DNA of 64,000 bases. Origin: Pseudoalteromonas sp. GCY (lineage in GTDB: Bacteria > Pseudomonadota > Gammaproteobacteria > Enterobacterales > Alteromonadaceae). A program made the translations under genes and the position numbers. How positions within the stretch are numbered: the first letter of the stretch is position 1; every line of letters begins with the position of its first letter. The DNA lies in contig NZ_CP068023.1 in the NCBI RefSeq assembly GCF_016695175.1, positions 2,433,501 through 2,497,500 of the forward strand, given 5' to 3'. The notes under the pieces were generated by a model. The model did not search any database. It was given only the letters and a program-made list of their open reading frames with translations, and was not told the DNA's origin. Positions 58,085 to 64,000 of this stretch are shown here, in pieces.

Positions 58085-58672
58085 TTATGCTTTACTCTTC
58101 AATTCAGCCGTAACCTGAGCTAAACCTACTTCTGAAATTCTCATCGTGATCTCTTTTTGCTTAGCACTCAATAAAGAAATACCTTCAGCAACCATGTCAT
58201 ATACCTTCCAGTCTCCATCTTTGCTTTGACGAAACTTGAAATGCATATCTATATCTGGTTTTGACTGCTCTCTTATTACCACCTTAACCGTCGCAAAATC
58301 AGCACCATCAGAAACCGGTAACTCTTCAAACAATACGTCTTGGCCTTTGTACTGTAAAAGTGCATTAGCGTAGGTAGATACAAGATAGTTATCAACCGCA
58401 CCAATAAACTCGATGGCTTCGTCTCTTTTTAGCCCTTTAATATGTTTACCAAGCAATTTAAAAGATACAAACTTCACATCGATGTGTGGCATCAAGCGAC
58501 TACGTACTATACCCTTCATCTGAGTTTCAGTTGCCTTGCCATCTTGATTAACCGTTTTTATATCAGCAAATAGCTTATCGCCAACTTGGTTAATTAACTC
58601 ATAAGGTGTGTCATTCGCAAACGCGACACCTGAGAAGATGAGAAAACTGAAGATAACAAGTAACTTTTTCAT
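58085..58672 (-). CDS. MlaC/Ttg2D-family periplasmic phospholipid carrier
   Basis: 195-residue exported protein with a signal peptide (about 1-19, ending AFA). It has a Tol_Tol_Ttg2-type fold pattern, including VKFVSFKLLGKHIKGLKRDE and DWKVYDMVAEGISLL. MlaC carries phospholipids between the outer and inner membrane. The rest of the Mla system (mlaFEDB) is not in this window, so this looks like an orphan paralogue. The promoter lies in the gap to its right. Confidence 0.88.
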   Translation of the reverse strand: MKKLLVIFSFLIFSGVAFANDTPYELINQVGDKLFADIKTVNQDGKATETQMKGIVRSRLMPHIDVKFVSFKLLGKHIKGLKRDEAIEFIGAVDNYLVSTYANALLQYKGQDVLFEELPVSDGADFATVKVVIREQSKPDIDMHFKFRQSKDGDWKVYDMVAEGISLLSAKQKEITMRISEVGLAQVTAELKSKA

Positions 58673-58994
58673 TGTTTAATCCTTATTAAACTGATGACAC
58701 TAGTCTATCCAATTTGACGAGTGCAAATAAACATATCAATTCGCACCAAATTGATGCCCCTCCGACATCAATTAACGCAATGTAAAATTTCGCCTTGCGA
58801 TGACAATGACTCTTTATGAAGTCGTAAAGAAAAGACGTATTCCCTTCATGGCGAGGCCTGCAGGAAAGTATACGGTGTTCAAACGATGAAAAATGTCAGA
58901 AATTGTATCAATTTATTTGGACGCTGAGCCTAGCGAATACAGCCAAGCTCAGTATTGTTGCGTAAAGGGGATAAATTATTGTTGCTAGTGGGGA
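58673..58994. other. 322-base intergenic region without a gene
   Basis: Between the MlaC-like gene start and the MDR gene end, both on the minus strand. It contains the MlaC-like promoter but no ORF, repeat or convincing terminator that I can see. Confidence 0.45.
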
Positions 58995-59972
58995 CTACAG
59001 TTTCATATCCGCCGCAAAAAACGTGATGTTATCGTTGCTTTCTAGCTTTTTCAGCGTTTCAATTAACGCATCATGCCGTGGTGAGATAGATTCAAGTTGC
59101 TGCAAAGTAATTTCATTTTTTTCAAGCTTTTCAGCCAGGGTATTGCCAATGAATGCCATTCTCTGCTGCGCACAAACACTATTGGAAAGCCAACTGCCAC
59201 ACAAAGAAACGATGCCTATGTTTGGCGCTTTCTTCATTAAGATGTGTTGCTCAATAGCAGGTAATCCCGCTAAGCAGCTTACTCGACCACAAAATATCAA
59301 ATGCGAAATCAATTGTTGGGTATGTGTACCTGTTAAATCTAGTGCGCCTTGCACCTCTGCTGCACCAAAATGAAGCTGCAGGGCATCGGCTAAACCGGCA
59401 AAATCAGACTGGGTATACACGAGATCCGCACCTAGCTTTTCAAGCAGCTTTTTATATTTGGACTCGGAACATACCGCCACCCCAAGCCCCACCTGTTTGG
59501 CAAATTGTATTGCCATTTGACCAACCGGATGATGGGCAGATTCGATTAAAACCGTATCACCAGCATTTAACTGAAGCTTAAATAGCGCAATCAATGCACA
59601 CATAGCAGGTGCGATTGCCGCTGAGGCGAGCTTACCATCAACATTTTCTGGCAGTACAGTAAGTGCGTGACTTGGCACTAAGGCAAATTCACTCATCGTG
59701 CCTTGCTCTCGAATGTCACCATGCCAAAAAACCCGTGTACCAGGCTCGGGGAATCCCGTTTTACATGCTTTTTCCACAACACCCACAGCGTCAACACCAA
59801 ACACTCTATTCGGTGTTTCTTCACAGGGACAATTGGCCACTTTGGTATCGATAAAGCTTAAACCAACGTATTCAACTTTGACCAAGACTTGATCATCGGT
59901 TGCCTCAGGTAAGTTAATTTGTCCCTGCTCGAAGGTAAGTCCATTTGTGTGATTGAATCGGACTGCTTTCAT
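58995..59972 (-). CDS. Zinc-free MDR quinone oxidoreductase-like protein
   Basis: 325-residue medium-chain dehydrogenase/reductase. It has an N-terminal GroES-like domain (about 1-120, with GVDAVGVV) and a Rossmann domain holding AGDTVLIESAHHPVGQMAIQ. The usual catalytic zinc ligands are absent, so it is of the quinone-reductase or YhdH-like type. The second of two adjacent ATGs is chosen for better spacing from AAAGG. Divergent from a LysR gene, which probably controls it. Confidence 0.88.
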   Translation of the reverse strand: MKAVRFNHTNGLTFEQGQINLPEATDDQVLVKVEYVGLSFIDTKVANCPCEETPNRVFGVDAVGVVEKACKTGFPEPGTRVFWHGDIREQGTMSEFALVPSHALTVLPENVDGKLASAAIAPAMCALIALFKLQLNAGDTVLIESAHHPVGQMAIQFAKQVGLGVAVCSESKYKKLLEKLGADLVYTQSDFAGLADALQLHFGAAEVQGALDLTGTHTQQLISHLIFCGRVSCLAGLPAIEQHILMKKAPNIGIVSLCGSWLSNSVCAQQRMAFIGNTLAEKLEKNEITLQQLESISPRHDALIETLKKLESNDNITFFAADMKL

Positions 59973-60130
59973 CATATGCCTTTGCGTTATGTTAAAAATA
60001 AAGTAGTGAGACTAAATTCATTAAACCATTGTTAGCATTTTGCCACAACTTTATTAGTGTAAATATGCCCCTCGCAATTCCAATTGTTTAGTGTCACAAT
60101 GGCATCAGTCTTAGTGAACTTTCTCGCATT

Positions 60131-61102
60131 ATGGATATTAGCAGCAGATTATTAATCTTTTTAGACGTTGTGGAACGTGGTTCCTTTGCCAGTGCTGCAC
60201 AACTGAGAAATATCGATCGCTCTGTCATTTCTAAGCAGATGACCAAGCTGGAAGAAGAACTCGGTGTAAGATTAATGAATCGTACAACTCGTTCTTTCTC
60301 GCTCACCTCTGCAGGTTCCGAGATGGTAAAAAAAGCAGAAGAGCTAAGGCTGCTACTAAACGACACTCAGCGCATCGCACAGAATTATCACACCGAACCT
60401 AAAGGTTTACTTAAAATTGCCAGCTCTACTGTGGTGGGTCGACGTTATGTGCAACCTGTTATCAATGACTTTCAGAAACGTTTCCCCCACGTCGAGGTTG
60501 AGCTTAGGCTTGAAGACAGACTCGTGGACTTAGTGGGTGAAGGCTTTGATTTAGCTTTTCGTGTCGGCGAGCCTAAAGATTCATCGCTTATCGCCCGCAG
60601 AATTGCACGCAATCGATTGCTCATATTAGCAAGCCCAACGTTCTTAAAAACCCATGGCACGCCAAGTTCGCTTGAGGCGCTCAGCGAATTACCTGCGGCA
60701 ACCTACGCAAGCGATGCATTAAGGTTTACCAGTATCACCTATCAAGACGAGCAAGGCATCGAACAACAAATGCCTGTAAAGAGTATCTTCAGAACCAACG
60801 ACGGAGATACATTGATGGAAAGTGTACTGTCTGGTACTTGTTATATTGTTGCACCAGCCTTTTTAGTCGGTAAAGAAATTACTGAAGGCAAATTACAACC
60901 CATTTTAACTAATACAAAACTAGTCGATTTTGCAGCGATGTATGCGCTCTACCCTCATCGTGATTTACCGGTCAGGACAAGGCTGTTTCTTGATGCATTC
61001 AGGACGTATATCGGTGAAGAAACACCAATTTGGGAAACAGAGATCCCTGGGTTCGAAAAAATGTATGGCTTCATCCCACCTAAACCCATGTTAACCTTCT
61101 AG
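60131..61102 (+). CDS. LysR-family transcriptional regulator
   Basis: 323-residue regulator. The N-terminal helix-turn-helix (about 1-62) has LLIFLDVVERGSFASAAQ and SVISKQMTKLEEELGVRLMNRTTR-type elements. The C-terminal part is a periplasmic-binding-like effector domain of the CrgA/DsdC-like LysR subgroup. It is divergent from the MDR gene across 158 bases, the usual arrangement for a LysR regulator and its target. The inducer is unknown. Confidence 0.93.
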   Translation: MDISSRLLIFLDVVERGSFASAAQLRNIDRSVISKQMTKLEEELGVRLMNRTTRSFSLTSAGSEMVKKAEELRLLLNDTQRIAQNYHTEPKGLLKIASSTVVGRRYVQPVINDFQKRFPHVEVELRLEDRLVDLVGEGFDLAFRVGEPKDSSLIARRIARNRLLILASPTFLKTHGTPSSLEALSELPAATYASDALRFTSITYQDEQGIEQQMPVKSIFRTNDGDTLMESVLSGTCYIVAPAFLVGKEITEGKLQPILTNTKLVDFAAMYALYPHRDLPVRTRLFLDAFRTYIGEETPIWETEIPGFEKMYGFIPPKPMLTF

Positions 61103-61163
61103 TCGACAACAATTTATTCGTATGTATGGGCAGCAAGTTTTTTGCGTAAGGAGGTTATTAGCC

Positions 61164-62852
61164 TTAACCGTCTAACCTTTTCATCGCACCTTTCACCATA
61201 TTCTGGGAATTAATCCACTTTACGCATTCGCTTAGCGAGAGTGGTTCACATATCTGAAAGCCCTGAATATACGGACAATTCAAGCTATACAAATACTGCA
61301 AACAGGCATCGCTTTCAACACCCTCAGCAACAATACTGCAGTTCAATTTACGTGCTAAAAACATACTGGTTTCTACTATGGCTTGATCTTTTTCACTTTC
61401 ATGACTCAGTCGTACAAACGACCCGTCTATTTTGATCTGTGAAATTGGTAACTCTTTTAGGATAGAAAATGAAGAAAAACCAGTACCAAAATCATCAATA
61501 CTCACTGCAAATCCCATATCTATCAATGTTTCAATTAGGCCTCTCGCTTTTTCCACTTCTTCCATCACGGTACTTTCTGTAAGCTCAAATACTATATGAG
61601 TTGGGTCGACTCGATGAGTATCCAGTAGCATGGCAAGGGTATTAATTAGATTCTGTTCAGCAAAATCTTGGCAGGAAAGATTGATATGCACAACCAACTT
61701 GCCATCTATTTCAATCAATATTGCGAGGTCTTGGAATACACGGTTAATCACAAATGCACTCAGTTGCCTGATCAAATTATTACGTTCCGCTAACTCAATA
61801 AACTGATCTGGCATTATCATTGTGCCGTCGGACTGAGGCCACCTTAATAGCGCTTCTACTCCATGAATATCACCGCTTTGAGAACACACTATCGGTTGAT
61901 AATAGAGCGTCAGTTCACCTCGAGCGAGCGCAACTTTGAGGTTAGCCAACAGTTGGAATTCAGCCTCAATTCCCTCATGGAGCTCTTCATCGAAGATGAC
62001 GATGCTTTGACGGCTATGTTTGGCCGAATACATGGCAATATCGGCTTGCTTCAAAAGGTCAAACACATCAAGTTGGCGCGATTTAGTCCATAAGCTTGCT
62101 CCTGCGCTATACGTCACATCCAACTGCAACTCTTCAATTTCTATACCTGACTTTAATTCGCTCAGCAGTGCATTATTTTGAGAGTAAATACAATTTACGT
62201 CTGTCACATCCATCAGGATGATAAACTCATCGCCGCCCATGCGATATAACTTGCTACGAGGAAGCAGTGCTGCACGCATTTTGTGGGCAAGTTCCACCAG
62301 CAATTTATCACCAAAGAAGTGCCCTTTTGCATCATTGATCTGTTTAAAATTATTCAAATCAACCAAGATAACACTAAAGTCGAGCTGCTGATGTTTACGT
62401 TCATTAATGGCATCAATGCAGCGCTGACGATTCTCCAAATCCGTTAAAAAATCATGTTCGGCGTTATATTTGGCCTGCGTTGCAATTTCATTTAATTCTT
62501 GCAGGCTAGTTAGACTTAAACAATTCACCACAAAAACAAATATGGAGCCAAGAAACAGGATTAAACTTAAGCCTTGCTCAATAAAACTAGCGCTATTGTG
62601 ATCGTACAGGAAGTAGGCAAAGCTCAAGTATCCGAGTTCAAACAGAGCCATAAGAATTAACAACACTCGCCACCCGACCGAAGACGTTAATCGACATATT
62701 TTAAAGGCCGGAGAAAAAGCTAATCCCATGATAAAGCTGCCAGCTAATACTAATATAAGTGCAATCAAAGGAGTCGTCGTGCATGGAATACAATGGTTAG
62801 AGTATAGATTATAAATCTGCCCTTGCTCGGGACAGGCAAAATTATTCAACAA
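61164..62852 (-). CDS. Membrane GGDEF-EAL protein, likely c-di-GMP phosphodiesterase
   Basis: 562-residue signalling protein. A short periplasmic N-terminus with C7, C21 and C24 precedes three membrane helices (about 27-48, 60-83 and 94-115). The GGDEF domain keeps GGDEF (206-210) but has no RxxD I-site. The EAL domain is complete: EALLRW (E333), HINLSCQDF, ELTES, IDDFGTGF, IKIDGSFVR and AEGVES, so c-di-GMP cleavage is expected. Cyclase activity is also possible. The cysteines could make it redox-responsive. Unlinked to other c-di-GMP genes here. Confidence 0.9.
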   Translation of the reverse strand: MLNNFACPEQGQIYNLYSNHCIPCTTTPLIALILVLAGSFIMGLAFSPAFKICRLTSSVGWRVLLILMALFELGYLSFAYFLYDHNSASFIEQGLSLILFLGSIFVFVVNCLSLTSLQELNEIATQAKYNAEHDFLTDLENRQRCIDAINERKHQQLDFSVILVDLNNFKQINDAKGHFFGDKLLVELAHKMRAALLPRSKLYRMGGDEFIILMDVTDVNCIYSQNNALLSELKSGIEIEELQLDVTYSAGASLWTKSRQLDVFDLLKQADIAMYSAKHSRQSIVIFDEELHEGIEAEFQLLANLKVALARGELTLYYQPIVCSQSGDIHGVEALLRWPQSDGTMIMPDQFIELAERNNLIRQLSAFVINRVFQDLAILIEIDGKLVVHINLSCQDFAEQNLINTLAMLLDTHRVDPTHIVFELTESTVMEEVEKARGLIETLIDMGFAVSIDDFGTGFSSFSILKELPISQIKIDGSFVRLSHESEKDQAIVETSMFLARKLNCSIVAEGVESDACLQYLYSLNCPYIQGFQICEPLSLSECVKWINSQNMVKGAMKRLDG

Positions 62853-62918
62853 TTAGCGGGGAATATAGTAGCGGACTTGGCAGCCCGCTCACATAGACCG
62901 GTTGGCCTTGATTAACAG

Positions 62919-63161
62919 CTAGTCTGCACTTTTTAGAATTCGATAAAGTTGATCTTTTAACCACAGTCTCTTTTTCTTCAGTGATTCAAGATACTCATCA
63001 CTTGAGTGCTCTACACCGTCTTCGATTCGAATAACTTCATTGTCTACTTCATGGTAATCTTTAAAAAGTTTTGAGAAATGTCCATCAGACAGTTTTAATT
63101 CATGAATTCTGTCTTTAAACTCTGGCAGTTCTTTAGCTAGGCTGTGGCGTTCAATATTCAT
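62919..63161 (-). CDS. DUF465/YdcH-family small protein
   Basis: 80-residue helical protein with charged heptad-like segments, including ELPEFKDRIHELKLSD, FSKLFKDYHEVDNEV and YLESLKKKRLWLKDQLYRIL, a match to the YdcH/DUF465 family of short coiled-coil proteins. Function is unknown. ATG 63161 (MNIERHS) has GGGA about 8 bases upstream; a longer frame to 63206 adds 15 unsupported residues. Monocistronic. Confidence 0.88.
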   Translation of the reverse strand: MNIERHSLAKELPEFKDRIHELKLSDGHFSKLFKDYHEVDNEVIRIEDGVEHSSDEYLESLKKKRLWLKDQLYRILKSAD

Positions 63162-63245
63162 CGTTTTATTCCCATAATTAGCTAGGTAATCTGAGTTTGG
63201 GTACAAACCTCAGGTTAAGGCTGAAAATGCATTTGAGTTTAGGGT

Positions 63246-63317
63246 AGACCCAATCAATGCGCCGTTAGTGACAGTGATTTCGAATACATTTTTTGAAGTT
63301 ACTGTCTGATTGGGTCT
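63246..63317. repeat. Inverted repeat upstream of purM
   Basis: AGACCCAATCA (63246-63256) pairs exactly with TGATTGGGTCT (63307-63317); an inner GACAGT pairs with ACTGTC (63301-63306). In RNA this could be an 11+6-bp stem with a 13-base bulge. It lies in the 386-base gap before purM, 230 bases from the start. The rest of that gap shows no gene and no good PurR site. Confidence 0.55.
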
Positions 63318-63547
63318 GTTTCCATAGTACGTTGCTACCTTCCTTGAGTATTGATCTAACGCAAATCACATTCAGTTATAAACAATCAAAGTTTTTGTCG
63401 TTTCTTTATACTGTTCGAGATACAAAATCGAGGACCTTTGACCACATTCTTAGGGTTTCTCGCAAAGTCGCTAGCCGCCTAGATGCAATTGTTGTAAAAT
63501 GTCGGCGTTTCTAAGCAAATCTATCTAGCAACTTTTGAGGAAAACCT

Positions 63548-64000
63548 GTGAGCGAACAAAAACAGTCTCTTAGTTATAAAGACGCTGGCGTTGACATCGA
63601 TGCGGGCAACGCATTGGTCGAAAGAATTAAAGGCGTAGTGAAAAAAACTCGTCGCCCTGAAGTAATGGGTGGCATTGGTGGTTTTGGTGCACTATGCGAA
63701 CTCCCAACCGGATATAAAGAGCCTGTTTTGGTTGCTGGCACTGACGGTGTTGGTACTAAGCTACGCTTAGCTATCGATTTGAAAAAGCACGACACAGTAG
63801 GTATTGACCTAGTTGCTATGTGTGTTAACGATCTTATTGTCCAAGGCGCTGAACCCCTATTTTTCTTGGACTACTATGCTACAGGCAAGTTAGACGTTGA
63901 TGTTGCGGCGGACGTAGTATCTGGTATTGGTAAAGGCTGTGAACTATCTGGTTGTGCGCTTATCGGTGGTGAAACGGCTGAAATGCCAGGCATGTACGAA
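63548..64000 (+). CDS. purM: Phosphoribosylformylglycinamidine cyclo-ligase, N-terminal part
   Basis: First 151 codons of AIR synthetase, which closes the imidazole ring in purine synthesis. It has [42 protein letters not shown] and [16 protein letters not shown], all conserved PurM elements. GTG start at 63548 with GAGG about 8 bases upstream. The gene runs off the right edge; purN usually follows. Residue 151 is the last visible codon. Confidence 0.96.
   Translation, partial: MSEQKQSLSYKDAGVDIDAGNALVERIKGVVKKTRRPEVMGGIGGFGALCELPTGYKEPVLVAGTDGVGTKLRLAIDLKKHDTVGIDLVAMCVNDLIVQGAEPLFFLDYYATGKLDVDVAADVVSGIGKGCELSGCALIGGETAEMPGMYE

Noticed and set aside
63359..63374. Possible PurR box upstream of purM (starting ACGCAAA)
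   Set aside because: Only the left half matches the PurR palindrome; the right half does not, so it is below a credible match.
1..64000. CRISPR array, insertion sequence, integrase, tRNA or rRNA genes
   Set aside because: No regular short repeats with spacers, no transposase or integrase motifs, and no cloverleaf-like or rRNA-like stretch were found by reading.

Overview
The window reads as a chromosomal segment of a marine gammaproteobacterium of the order Alteromonadales, most likely Pseudoalteromonas. This rests on protein similarity from memory (FNR, UspE, TtcA, YfbV, TopA and RlmA all look gamma-type), on gene order shared with Shewanella and Pseudoalteromonas (ccoNOQP-ccoHIS-fnr-uspE, and yfbV/ackA-pta), on AT-leaning coding sequence, and on the many TonB-dependent receptors. 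No rRNA, tRNA, CRISPR array, integrase or transposase was seen. Two genes run off the ends: a lipoprotein gene on the left and purM on the right.

Layout. 0.6-9.7 kb is a microaerobic respiration block: the cbb3 oxidase subunits (ccoNOQP), the assembly factors ccoH, ccoI and ccoS plus a SafE-type membrane protein, then the O2 sensor FNR and UspE. A good FNR box precedes uspE. 9.8-13.3 kb is a Fur-box-controlled siderophore receptor with a PepSY membrane protein, followed by ttcA. 14.5-20.5 kb holds two divergent ABC systems: a TAP-like hydrolase with a NatAB-type transporter on one side, and a GntR/YtrA regulator with its own ABC transporter on the other. They share an 89-bp promoter region with repeats. 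20.6-34.4 kb is mixed: a YqhA protein, a small secreted protein, topA, a large Big-1-type lipoprotein, a dicarboxylate symporter, an XPF/Hef-like ERCC4-HhH nuclease, a second large TonB receptor, a DUF2987 protein and a Bax-like glucosaminidase.

34.7-42.3 kb begins with a dGTPase of the type linked to anti-phage nucleotide depletion. It is followed by a compact envelope-modification regulon: a two-component system, divergent from a phosphoglycerol-transferase-like sulfatase-fold enzyme, an EptA-type phosphoethanolamine transferase and DgkA. Three sites matching the PmrA box layout (two CTTAAG-like hexamers, 5 bp apart) sit exactly at the three expected promoters. The pathway logic is closed, because both transferases leave diacylglycerol and DgkA recycles it.

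42.4-64 kb is mainly housekeeping: a DEAD-box helicase, a secreted cysteine-rich protein with a phospholipase-A2-like HD motif, xthA, rlmA, yfbV, ackA-pta, then a tightly overlapping operon (ACT protein, an EIIA-Glc-like protein that has lost both active-site histidines, a YffB/ArsC-like protein, dapE, an M15 peptidase). After these come oxidoreductases, glutathione peroxidase, a D-lactate-dehydrogenase-type enzyme, an orphan MlaC-like protein, a LysR/MDR divergent pair, a GGDEF-EAL protein, a YdcH-type protein and the start of purM.

The strongest candidates for something not fully described are the three-site PmrA-like regulon, the degenerate EIIA-like protein in the dapE operon, the stand-alone ERCC4-HhH nuclease, and the secreted PLA2-like protein. 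No clearly novel multi-gene defence or secretion system was found.
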